Source: Fibrobacter sp. (GTDB lineage Bacteria > Fibrobacterota > Fibrobacteria > Fibrobacterales > Fibrobacteraceae). Taken from it: a DNA stretch of 64,000 nucleotides. The position numbers and the translations under genes were made by a program. Shown here in pieces: positions 52,218-59,848 of the stretch. The notes under the pieces were generated by a model. The model was not told where the DNA came from. It saw only the letters and a program-made list of their open reading frames with translations, and ran no database searches. The number at the start of each line of letters is the position of its first letter. Position 1 is the first letter of the stretch. Where the stretch lies: contig JAKSIE010000002.1 in NCBI GenBank assembly GCA_024398995.1, forward strand, positions 1 through 64,000, given 5' to 3'.

Positions 52218-52892
52218 TTGAAAACAGCAAATTACAACAGTATGAGCGACGCCAAGTTGCTTGCAACGATTCGTAAGAATGATACACATGGCTTTGCCAG
52301 AAAGGCTTTTTTGGCCCGCTATGCCGCCAAGATTAACGCGGCCGCCAAGATTCTTGCCTATAAAGTGAATTTTGACTACTCGATGCCCTTCGAGGAACGT
52401 AAGAACGAAGCTTTGTCCGAGGCTTACATCCTGGTGGATGAGCTTATTAAGTCTCATGATTGCCGCCGCGCCGGTTTTATGACGAATTTTGGCTTGCGTC
52501 TGAAGTGGCGCCTTTTGACTATGCAGCGCGAGTACTGCGAGTCCCATGGTGTGTCTCTTCCTTTCAAGGACCAGAACTTTGATTACGACCAGTCGAAATA
52601 CGATGAGCGTGAATACTTCATCAGGGAAGCATGCCTGCGTCTTTCTGTTGTGCTCCCGAAGGGTAGTGTGGAACTGGATACTTTCAACGCTCTCGCCAAG
52701 GCTTTTCACGATGAAGAGGCTCATCCGTACGAAGTTGCAGCTAAGGCAATGGGTTGCTCCCGCCAGACGGTGTATAACCGTTGCAAGTCCCTGGTGAATA
52801 TGCTTCCGGGTTCCATGGCAGCCGAAATCCGCAAGCTGCTGTGGGACGAGAACATTACCGCGTTTGCAGTTCCGTATTGCAATGTCGCCTAG
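52218..52892 (+). CDS. Sigma-70-like protein with HTH
   Basis: A 224-residue protein, first gene of the sigma54 operon. The N-terminal part is helical (FEERKNEALSEAYILVDEL, FMTNFGLRLKWRLLTMQRE), like region 2 of sigma factors. The C-terminal part has a region 4-like helix-turn-helix, HPYEVAAKAMGCSRQTVYNR. It is shorter and more divergent than housekeeping sigma factors. TTG 52218 is the start: TAGGAG precedes it by 8 bases and there is no ATG before residue 9. It could act as an alternative sigma factor or DNA-binding regulator in the same response. A second sigma-like gene is at 59838-60629. Confidence 0.6.
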   Translation: MKTANYNSMSDAKLLATIRKNDTHGFARKAFLARYAAKINAAAKILAYKVNFDYSMPFEERKNEALSEAYILVDELIKSHDCRRAGFMTNFGLRLKWRLLTMQREYCESHGVSLPFKDQNFDYDQSKYDEREYFIREACLRLSVVLPKGSVELDTFNALAKAFHDEEAHPYEVAAKAMGCSRQTVYNRCKSLVNMLPGSMAAEIRKLLWDENITAFAVPYCNVA

Positions 52893-52940
52893 GGGCAAAC
52901 CTCTAGGTTATAAACGAACCATCCTAAATAGGAGATAACT

Positions 52941-53519
52941 ATGGTTACCATCTTTGATGGCTTCCTTGATTCTCGCGGCATTGGCCGCGATAATTCCCGC
53001 GGCATTGGTCGCAACAATTGCTTTAAGTCGGCCCGCGCTTCACCTCCGCTGCGCATCCCTGTGGGTTGCAAGGCTATCATCGATACGTGCACCCACATTC
53101 ATGGTAACATGGAGGCTTTTTGGAAGGTCACTGCGCCCGAGTTGATTAAGCACAATGTCGAGATTATGACCCCGATGAGCTGCATGAATGAGATTCTGCG
53201 CCTTAGCAAGAGGAAAGATGATCCCCATACCGCCGCGCTCGCCGTCAAGGCTTGGAACTCCATCATTGAACACCAGAATGCCGGTCTTTGCCAGATCTAT
53301 GGCGACCCCGATGATAATACCCATGCAGACCCTGTGTTCCTCTATGTGATTCTGAAGTACCGCCATCGTTTTCCGATCTTGGTCATTACCCAGGACAACG
53401 ATCTGGCCCATGATATCCATTCGATTAATAAGTTGAAATCCACCCATTGCCGTAACGAAGTCAAGGCCGTACGCCTTATGAACGACGGCACTCTCCAGGA
53501 GAGAAAACAACATGTTTGA
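52941..53519 (+). CDS. PIN-like ribonuclease candidate
   Basis: 192 residues. Acidic motif set of a PIN fold: D48 in KAIIDTCTHIH, E84 in CMNEILRLSK, D130 in THADPVFLYVI, and D152/D154 in VITQDNDLAHDI. The N-terminus has a doubled GIGRDNSR/GIGRNN stretch. ATG 52941 follows TAGGAG. It ends inside the kinase start (8-base overlap), so it is co-translated with the kinase. In this operon it may be the RNA-cutting effector released or controlled by phosphorylation (inference). Confidence 0.68.
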   Translation: MVTIFDGFLDSRGIGRDNSRGIGRNNCFKSARASPPLRIPVGCKAIIDTCTHIHGNMEAFWKVTAPELIKHNVEIMTPMSCMNEILRLSKRKDDPHTAALAVKAWNSIIEHQNAGLCQIYGDPDDNTHADPVFLYVILKYRHRFPILVITQDNDLAHDIHSINKLKSTHCRNEVKAVRLMNDGTLQERKQHV

Positions 53520-54876
53520 TCATGACAATAATACCCACAGCGCCGGTTTTAACAACCATCGTAACTCCGGCTACTTCAATGCCCCGCGTAACCCTGGTTT
53601 CAATAATCAGCGTAACCCTGGCACCTTCAACGCCCCGCGTAACCCGGCTCCTGTGGTACGCCCTGATGCCTTCCCGCTCTATAACCGCCCCCGTTGTTGC
53701 GCAGATCGTACCAACAACATTTCCAACATCCCGGCGGAAAACAGTATCGTGTACTCCGCTCGCTATGGTCAGCTTATCTTGGGCAAGGAAATCGGTCGTG
53801 GTGGCGAAGGCTTTGTGTATCGTGTCGCAGGCAAGCGCGTGGCTAAGATCTACCGCTCTGATACCAATACCGTGTTCAAGTACGAAAAGCTCAAGTTGCT
53901 CACTAGCCGTAAGTTCAATTGCAATGGAATCTGCTTCCCCGAAGATATCCTCTACAACGAAGTGCACGAACCTGTGGGTTACCTCATGGAAGAGGCTGAA
54001 GGTGTTCCTTTGTCTTCTTTTGCCCTTCGTCCTATTTTTGCCCGTAACTTTCCGAGGTGGAAGAAACGTGATCTGGTTGAGTTGTGCATCACCATCCTCA
54101 AGATGATCAACTACTTGCACAACCGCAACATTATCATGGGCGACATTAATCTGAGCAATATTCTCGTGAAGGATAGCAAGACTGTCTACTTCATCGATGT
54201 TGACAGTTTCCAGATTCAGGATCTCCCTTGCCCTGTGGGTACTCTCAACTTTACCCCTCCCGAACTTTATAAGTTCAATAGTTTCCATGATGTCATGCGC
54301 AACTTTGGTAATGAGAACTACTCTATTGCGGTTTTGCTCTTTACCCTCATGCTTCCTGGCCAGTTCCCGTATCATCAGAAGGGTGGTGTTTCCGACAAGG
54401 AAAACATCATGAATTATGCCTTCCCCTATCCCTTGGGTTCCATTAGGAACAGCAATCTCCCCGACGGCCCTTGGCGTTTTATGTGGTCTCATCTGCCCGC
54501 AGACCTGAAGAAGGCTTTTTTTCATACCTTTGCCTATGGCGGCGAATTCACCAAGATCAGCAAGCGCCTGAGCGCCATGGAATGGAAGCTCCTGATGCAG
54601 AAGTTCCTTTACCTGCTTGACTCTGGCAAGTTTGGCGAACAGGACGAAATGTCTGAGGAGATTTATCCCACCCGTTTCAAGAAGCAGCCTGATTCCGTTA
54701 TCGTAAACTGCACCTGTTGCGGTAACGAAACGGACCAGAAGTACGTGGACGAGAATGGCGTGTGTCTGGATTGTCGCCGCAAGCAGAGCATTGTTAGTGG
54801 CGAACCGATGCGCCGTGTCAAGCGTGTTGTTTCTGGCCCGCGTCCCCACTCTCGCGTGAACAACATCATCTACTAA
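53512..54876 (+). CDS. Ser/Thr protein kinase with C-terminal zinc ribbon (TerY-P type)
   Basis: 454 residues. An Asn/Pro-rich repeat N-terminus (NAPRNPG repeats, about 20-45) precedes the kinase domain: glycine loop GRGGEGFV (95-102), VAIK-type Lys at VAKIY (about K112), catalytic loop IIMGDINLSNIL (D211; MGD replaces HRD), DFG-equivalent FIDVDSF (D229), and GTLNFTPPEL as activation end. The C-terminus has a CxxC...CxxC zinc ribbon (CTCCGNE, CLDC). Together with the vWA and PP2C genes this matches the TerY-P phosphorylation triad (Anantharaman and co-workers 2012), later linked to phage defence (Gao and co-workers 2020). AGGAGAG precedes ATG 53512, which overlaps the PIN gene. Confidence 0.85.
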   Translation: MFDHDNNTHSAGFNNHRNSGYFNAPRNPGFNNQRNPGTFNAPRNPAPVVRPDAFPLYNRPRCCADRTNNISNIPAENSIVYSARYGQLILGKEIGRGGEGFVYRVAGKRVAKIYRSDTNTVFKYEKLKLLTSRKFNCNGICFPEDILYNEVHEPVGYLMEEAEGVPLSSFALRPIFARNFPRWKKRDLVELCITILKMINYLHNRNIIMGDINLSNILVKDSKTVYFIDVDSFQIQDLPCPVGTLNFTPPELYKFNSFHDVMRNFGNENYSIAVLLFTLMLPGQFPYHQKGGVSDKENIMNYAFPYPLGSIRNSNLPDGPWRFMWSHLPADLKKAFFHTFAYGGEFTKISKRLSAMEWKLLMQKFLYLLDSGKFGEQDEMSEEIYPTRFKKQPDSVIVNCTCCGNETDQKYVDENGVCLDCRRKQSIVSGEPMRRVKRVVSGPRPHSRVNNIIY

Positions 54877-54931
54877 TCCGTAATAAATCAATCATCACTT
54901 GGCGAAAGCCAAATAAACAAGGATAATAACA

Positions 54932-55615
54932 ATGCAGAATAGCATTTTTGATATCGAAGATCTGGAAAGTAATCCCTCCGCTCGCATCCCCGTGGCTATC
55001 GTTTCTGATACCAGTGGTTCCATGTTGGGCGCCCCCATCGACGAACTCAATGCCGGTATCAACCTCTTCTACGACACCATCAAGAAGGATGACTACGCAT
55101 ACAGTGCCGCCGAGATCGCCGCGGTGACCTTTGGTGGTGAGGCTCGTTGCCACTCCTACTTCAAGCCGGTTTACAACCAGCCCTATGCGCCTCATTTCAA
55201 GGCTGATGGCAACACCCCCATGGGCGAAGGTGTGAATCTGGCCCTGGACATGTTGGAACGTCGTAAGGAGGAGTACAAGCGTTGCGGTGTTTCCTATTAC
55301 CAGCCCTGGCTGGTTCTGATGACTGATGGTCAGCCTAACGGCAGTGCTGCTGAATTGCAGCGCGCCAAGGATCGCGTTGCGCAGTTGGTTAACAACCGTA
55401 AGCTCACCGTGATTCCCATTGGCATCGGTCCTAATGCTGATATGAATGTCTTGTCGGAATTTTCTCCCCGTCTTAAGCCTCTTCGCCTTAAGGGCCTGCG
55501 CTTTAAGGATTTCTTCTCCTGGTTCAGCCAGAGCGTTTCTAGCGTTGCCCAGTCCCAGCCGGGCGATATGGTTTCTCTCGACCTGGATTCCATCAAGGGC
55601 TGGGCTGAGCTGTAG
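54932..55615 (+). CDS. vWA-domain protein (TerY-like)
   Basis: 227-residue single von Willebrand A domain. The metal-ion site DTSGS (D26-S30), the Thr in GNTPMGEGV, and MTDGQPN give a full MIDAS. No signal peptide, so it acts in the cytoplasm, as TerY does. AAGGATAA precedes ATG 54932. It lies between the kinase and the phosphatase, and only one base separates it from the PP2C start. In TerY-P systems the vWA protein is thought to act as scaffold or substrate of the pair; that part is family knowledge, not seen here. Confidence 0.88.
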   Translation: MQNSIFDIEDLESNPSARIPVAIVSDTSGSMLGAPIDELNAGINLFYDTIKKDDYAYSAAEIAAVTFGGEARCHSYFKPVYNQPYAPHFKADGNTPMGEGVNLALDMLERRKEEYKRCGVSYYQPWLVLMTDGQPNGSAAELQRAKDRVAQLVNNRKLTVIPIGIGPNADMNVLSEFSPRLKPLRLKGLRFKDFFSWFSQSVSSVAQSQPGDMVSLDLDSIKGWAEL

Positions 55616-55616
55616 T

Positions 55617-56597
55617 ATGTGGAACGTCTCTCACAGTGCAGTTCAGGGACGTGGCCATATTGCCCGTAGCATCCCCTGTCAGGACAAGACCTTCGCCATT
55701 CAGCAGGATGGCTGTACGGTTTGCGCCCTGGCGGATGGTGCGGGCTCCGCCCCGTTTTCCCATTTTGGCGCCGAAGCAGCGACTCAGGGCATTTGCTACT
55801 ACATGGCGGAACACTTCGATGATATCGTCTCTAATGCCAATGGCGTCTATGTCAAGGCTGAGATTCTCGACGAAATCGTCGCCATCCTGGAAGACCTTAG
55901 CGTGGATATGGGTGTAAAGCTCAAGGACCTGGCTTCTACCTTGCTTTTCGTTGCTACCAAGGGTGACAAGTTCGTTGTTTGCCACCTGGGAGATGGTGTC
56001 ATTGGCTACGTCAAGGCAGGCAAGGTGATGGTGGCTAGCCACCCCGAAAATGGTGAATTTGCCAACACCACCTCCTTTACCACCTCTAGCCGGGCGCTTG
56101 CCTCCATGCGGCTGATCAAGGGCAGCCTGGGCGATATCTCCGGATTCGTCATGATGTCTGACGGCACCGAAAGTAGCTTGTACAACCTGCGAACCCGTTC
56201 GCTCTCCCACGCCGTTCTTTCCATGATCAAGGCGACTCAGCGTGTTGGCGGCGAAACGGATGACTGGCTGACGGGATCTTTGGAAACGGTTTTTCGCAGC
56301 AGAACAACGGACGATTGCAGCCTTGCCCTTATGGCGCGAACCTTTGACGCCGAGGAGTATCTCCGCCTTAGCGACGAAGGCAAGGCCGCCTTTTGGGAAA
56401 TGGCTAACACCCGCAAAAGTGCAAAGATCATTGCCGCTCGCGACCAGTTGTTAAAACGCATGCAAATCTGGAACACCCCGAACGCCATTCGTAAGCAGCT
56501 CCACTGGCACGAAAAGTCCTTCTGGAATCGCTTCGAACATTTGCGTGATGCGGGCCTCATTCAGGTTAGGGAGGGCAACCAGGCGAAGGCTGCATAA
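55617..56597 (+). CDS. PP2C-family phosphatase
   Basis: 326 residues. PP2C marks: HIARSIPCQDK, CALADGAGSAPFSHFGAEAA (metal-binding Asp), VCHLGDGVIGYV and MMSDGTESSLY. The C-terminal ~80 residues contain TTDDCSLALMA (the last metal ligand) and a winged-helix-like tail (NAIRKQLHWHEKSFWNRFEHLRDAGLIQV). Start is ATG 55617, one base after the vWA stop; the frame extends upstream to 55446 inside the vWA gene but that part is a shadow. It should reverse the kinase next door. A strong terminator follows, closing the sigma54 operon. Confidence 0.88.
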   Translation: MWNVSHSAVQGRGHIARSIPCQDKTFAIQQDGCTVCALADGAGSAPFSHFGAEAATQGICYYMAEHFDDIVSNANGVYVKAEILDEIVAILEDLSVDMGVKLKDLASTLLFVATKGDKFVVCHLGDGVIGYVKAGKVMVASHPENGEFANTTSFTTSSRALASMRLIKGSLGDISGFVMMSDGTESSLYNLRTRSLSHAVLSMIKATQRVGGETDDWLTGSLETVFRSRTTDDCSLALMARTFDAEEYLRLSDEGKAAFWEMANTRKSAKIIAARDQLLKRMQIWNTPNAIRKQLHWHEKSFWNRFEHLRDAGLIQVREGNQAKAA

Positions 56598-56611
56598 ACC
56601 ATAAACACTAA

Positions 56612-56638
56612 GCCGGCCATTCGGCCGGCCTTTCTTCA
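56612..56638 (+). terminator. Terminator of the sigma54 operon
   Basis: GCCGGCC (56612-56618), ATTC loop, GGCCGGC (56623-56629), followed by CTTTCTTCATT. It lies 15 bases after the PP2C stop. Confidence 0.8.
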
Positions 56639-56806
56639 TTCAAGGATTCCTATGATTGTTCTTTTTCTTGCTCAGATATCTCTAAAGCGAATTTGCATGG
56701 TGATATTTACTGCTTTGTATTTGGAGTATTTAAAGAATAGTTTAAAAATTACATAAGTAATTTGACAAATTTTTTGAAATTTCAGATGTCATATCGGAGG
56801 CTTTTT

Positions 56807-58126
56807 ATGTCCGCAAATTCAGTGTCTGGCATGCTTAAAATCAACAAGACCATCGTGTGTGCGCCCATCCATTTTAGTGACCGTTCCAAGGATGTCCCGT
56901 TTTGCCTTGAGTTTGAACCGTTCAACACGAATGTTTTGTGGTGGCACAGCCAAAGTTCCGAGGAAGACCGCGAACTGATGCGGGACTTTCTCAATGGCAA
57001 TGAAATCGTACGGGAAAAGTGTTCCGTGACGTTCATTGTGGCCGATGATGTGTGCAGGGATTCCGAAGAGGACTTGCTGGATTTTCTGGTCTTTACAAAC
57101 AAGCAGTTCCGCGTGGCGCAAACTGTAAATTCCTCTAAAATCCAGGCGAAGATCATTTGGAAGTCCATGAAGGTTGCCCGGCGCTTTACCGGTTGCAGCA
57201 AACTGCATGGCAAGTACCGTATGATCTGTCTCGAATTTTCAGTGAAGCTTCGCTACGGTGCTCCTGGTGGAATACCCTCTTGTGGGTCTGGGCAGGGTCA
57301 GTTCTATTGGCTGGACCAGGCACCGACTTCTCTCGGTTACTACGATCGCTTGCGCGTTATCAAGATGATTGTCTCTAAGGATGGAGTCTATTGCGGCTCG
57401 GGTAAGTTCCTCGCGCCTGTTCCCAAGACCAATTCGGCCCGCTTCGAAATATTCAAGGCCGAAATGAAGCTGGAAAAGGACTTGGTGAACTTCGCCTCTC
57501 TTTTGAAGCTGGGTTCCGACTTTGCCGCAGATGCGGGTGACCGTTTGGCATTGTCCAGTGGCCTGGCAAATTTCAAGTTCAAGTACCGTGGCCCAATGAC
57601 CTATATCTTTATGTTGTTCGGGCAGGACTCTGCTCCAATCGGGCGTGGTGCCGCTTCAATCGGGCGTGGCCCTAATCTTTCCACGACGGAGGTCAATGTT
57701 TGCCTGCCACAGCTTACCGAAGGCCCCCACTCTATCGTACACGGAATGCGCGAGGTTGCGAATTATTGCACCCGGAGTATTGACCAGTGGATTGCCAGCG
57801 GCGTTATGAAGCATATGTCTATTGAAAGCGGTGGTACGCGGGTTGCCGTGAGAACGGCTGTACAGTACGGCGTAATGGCTGGAAAAACATTCGACGAGGT
57901 AGTGGAATTCCTGCGTAACTTGTGCGCTTTCCTTAACGCCTATGCAAATTTTCTGGAGTCGATCATGGGGGCGGTCCGTAACCATTCCCGTAGCGATAGC
58001 ACCATTGTTCGAAACTTGTGCGGCCTGATTGCCCAGGCAATGCAGGTCTCGCCGGCGGACTACCTGGATTACGAGGTGGAACCTATCCGGAAACTCGCTT
58101 ACTGGTATGTGATGGGTGCGGTTTAA
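56807..58126 (+). CDS. Unknown protein, paralogue of the gene at 58498
   Basis: 439 residues, family not recognised. Start ATG 56807 with GGAGG just upstream; a TTGACA at 56762 may be its promoter. It aligns by eye with the protein at 58498: KTIVCAPIHF against RTIVCGANYF, EDRELMRDFLNGNEI against EDRRLVYRFLNGETI, ARRFTGCSKLHGKYR against VRKFTGRNKIWGSYR, and a tail SPADYLDYEVEPI against SPADFLDHEMPPV. The C-terminal third is helical (EVVEFLRNLCAFLNAYANFL). A short internal repeat reads IGRGAASIGRG. No catalytic motif stands out. Position after the TerY-P triad suggests membership in the same system. Confidence 0.65.
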   Translation: MSANSVSGMLKINKTIVCAPIHFSDRSKDVPFCLEFEPFNTNVLWWHSQSSEEDRELMRDFLNGNEIVREKCSVTFIVADDVCRDSEEDLLDFLVFTNKQFRVAQTVNSSKIQAKIIWKSMKVARRFTGCSKLHGKYRMICLEFSVKLRYGAPGGIPSCGSGQGQFYWLDQAPTSLGYYDRLRVIKMIVSKDGVYCGSGKFLAPVPKTNSARFEIFKAEMKLEKDLVNFASLLKLGSDFAADAGDRLALSSGLANFKFKYRGPMTYIFMLFGQDSAPIGRGAASIGRGPNLSTTEVNVCLPQLTEGPHSIVHGMREVANYCTRSIDQWIASGVMKHMSIESGGTRVAVRTAVQYGVMAGKTFDEVVEFLRNLCAFLNAYANFLESIMGAVRNHSRSDSTIVRNLCGLIAQAMQVSPADYLDYEVEPIRKLAYWYVMGAV

Positions 58127-58142
58127 TTTTTATGAGCATTTT

Positions 58143-58173
58143 TTGACAATTTCGCCTGTAAGTCCGATATATA
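58143..58173 (+). promoter_or_regulatory. Promoter of coiled-coil/paralogue pair
   Basis: TTGACA (58143-58148) followed by TGTAAGTCCGATATATAG; -10 is GATATA (spacer 17) or TATATA (spacer 19). It shares TAAGnnCGATATA with 44772 and 45253. Confidence 0.65.
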
Positions 58174-58189
58174 GTTTGGAGGTCTATCA

Positions 58190-58495
58190 ATGACGAATGA
58201 AAATATGAAAAACAATCTGGAATTGGAAAAATGGGAACGTGAAGTGGAAATGGCAATCAAGAAAGTTGCCGAGGCAAAGTCCCGCCTTTCCTCTGCGCTT
58301 TGTAATCGGGACAAGATGCAATTGCGGTGCGAAGCGTTAAAGTGCAATCTTGAAAAAACGCAGAACGAATTGAAAGCCGCCGAAAGCGAGTATCAGGAGT
58401 TTGCAAAGTTTGTCGAGGAGTTTAATCTTCGTGTTGGTGCCCTTGAAAATCGCCTGGCGGAACTCAAGGCTCGTACCGAGAATGTAGGTGGTTAG
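58190..58495 (+). CDS. Small coiled-coil protein
   Basis: 101 residues, almost wholly one coiled coil with heptads of L, A, K and E (WEREVEMAIKKVAEAKSRL, KCNLEKTQNELKAAESEY, LENRLAELKARTENV). GGAGG sits seven bases before ATG 58190. It is two bases from the start of the 58498 gene, so they are co-expressed. It probably mediates dimerisation or bridges the two paralogous proteins (inference). Confidence 0.75.
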   Translation: MTNENMKNNLELEKWEREVEMAIKKVAEAKSRLSSALCNRDKMQLRCEALKCNLEKTQNELKAAESEYQEFAKFVEEFNLRVGALENRLAELKARTENVGG

Positions 58496-58497
58496 TT

Positions 58498-59826
58498 ATG
58501 CCGGTCACCAAGCACGGTATCTTCTCGGTTGCCCGCACCATTGTGTGCGGCGCCAATTATTTTGTTAATGTATCAGACTTCCGGAATACGGGTGGGCCGT
58601 CTATTTTCAATGGCGTCGCGCCCTTTTCTACGAACTGGCACACTATTGTAAATGAATATTCTGCTGAAGATCGCCGTCTGGTGTACCGTTTTTTGAATGG
58701 GGAAACGATACAGATTGAAAACAACTGGGTGGAACTTGTGGTTCCTGGGTCTAGCTGGACTGACGATCAGTTGTTGAATTGCCTGGTTTACAGGAACTCC
58801 AACTTCGGGCTGCTCCAGTCGCTAATGAGTCAAGAAGTGCGGGCTAACATTGTGCCGGGTTCTTTCAAGTTGGTTCGTAAGTTTACTGGTCGCAACAAGA
58901 TATGGGGCAGTTACCGTAAGTTCGAGATTGCCTTTAGTACCTGCTTGCGTCTTATGAATGCCGTATCGGACTTTACTCGCGAGGAACTTGAAAATCATTT
59001 CTGGCCCGTAAAGGATAATTCGCCCCGTCATCAGCTTGATGAATGGCGCATTGCCAAGGCACTTGCCAGTGATGTGGATGGGTTGTACTACAGCAAAACC
59101 CGTCTTTTCCTGGCCAAGGCGCCCACGACTGACGAGGAATACGACCGCATTGTCATCAGCGAGCTGAAAGCTTACGATGGTTGCTATCTTCGTAACTTGT
59201 TCAAGTTTTGTTCCGACTTTGGCCCTACAAAGGAATGCCGCAGTACTCTTGCAGAAGGCTCCCGAAAATTCAAGCTAGTGGCCGATTATCAGGAAGGCCG
59301 GATTACCGATTTCTTTGGAGACCTTTCAAAGTCGGGCTGGAGCTCCGTAGGCGTCAGGATTCCCCGTACCGATGAACGCCCCTGGTGTTTTGTGAACAAT
59401 GTACGTAAGGGTACGGCGGCCTGCCGCGAGGAGATGAGCCTTTGGCAGCAAAAGGGCGAGGCGGAATCGGTCCGGATCAAGTTCGGCTGTTTCGAGATTG
59501 ATGTCAAAGCCAATGAACGCACCCCCAATCGATACGCCAGGTACCTGGTGTATGACAACCACATGAAAATGTCCTATGCAACGCAGTGCCTTACTTCGAA
59601 GGAGTCGCTCCCGATTCTAACGGAACATCTGGAGACCCTGTGCAACATGCTGGAGCATTTGGCGAATTTCGTGGAGCAGCTTTTGGCTGGAACCCGCAAT
59701 ATCCAGGTTATGAACGAGAACCTCGGCAAAAGAATCGTGGAGGGCGTAAGGCTTTCGCCGGCAGATTTCCTGGATCACGAAATGCCCCCGGTCAAGATCC
59801 TTGCCCAGCATAGTCTCGTCGGATAA
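58498..59826 (+). CDS. Unknown protein, paralogue of the gene at 56807
   Basis: 442 residues, family not recognised, clearly related along its length to the product of 56807 (shared RTIVC, EDRxLxxxFLNG, FTGxxKxxGxYR and SPADxLDxE motifs), but divergent enough to be an old duplication. C-terminal helical segment (LPILTEHLETLCNMLEHLANFVEQLL). It starts two bases after the coiled-coil gene. Its stop is followed directly by the terminator of the convergent gene. Two diverged copies with a coiled-coil between them suggest a hetero-complex. Confidence 0.65.
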   Translation: MPVTKHGIFSVARTIVCGANYFVNVSDFRNTGGPSIFNGVAPFSTNWHTIVNEYSAEDRRLVYRFLNGETIQIENNWVELVVPGSSWTDDQLLNCLVYRNSNFGLLQSLMSQEVRANIVPGSFKLVRKFTGRNKIWGSYRKFEIAFSTCLRLMNAVSDFTREELENHFWPVKDNSPRHQLDEWRIAKALASDVDGLYYSKTRLFLAKAPTTDEEYDRIVISELKAYDGCYLRNLFKFCSDFGPTKECRSTLAEGSRKFKLVADYQEGRITDFFGDLSKSGWSSVGVRIPRTDERPWCFVNNVRKGTAACREEMSLWQQKGEAESVRIKFGCFEIDVKANERTPNRYARYLVYDNHMKMSYATQCLTSKESLPILTEHLETLCNMLEHLANFVEQLLAGTRNIQVMNENLGKRIVEGVRLSPADFLDHEMPPVKILAQHSLVG

Positions 59827-59848
59827 AAAAAACGCCGTTATTCGGCGT
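59827..59848 (-). terminator. Terminator of the minus-strand sigma-like gene
   Basis: On the minus strand, ACGCCG-AATAA-CGGCGT is followed by seven or more T. The TAA stop codon of the gene forms part of the loop, so coding sequence and terminator overlap completely. Confidence 0.8.

Noticed and set aside
53476-54891. 471-codon open frame on the minus strand across the kinase gene
   Set aside because: Kinase, zinc ribbon and overlaps on the plus strand explain the region; the minus frame lacks a ribosome site and known motifs.
55446-55616. Upstream extension of the PP2C gene inside the vWA gene
   Set aside because: The ATG at 55617, one base after the vWA stop, begins just before the PP2C motifs; the extension is only an overlapping frame.
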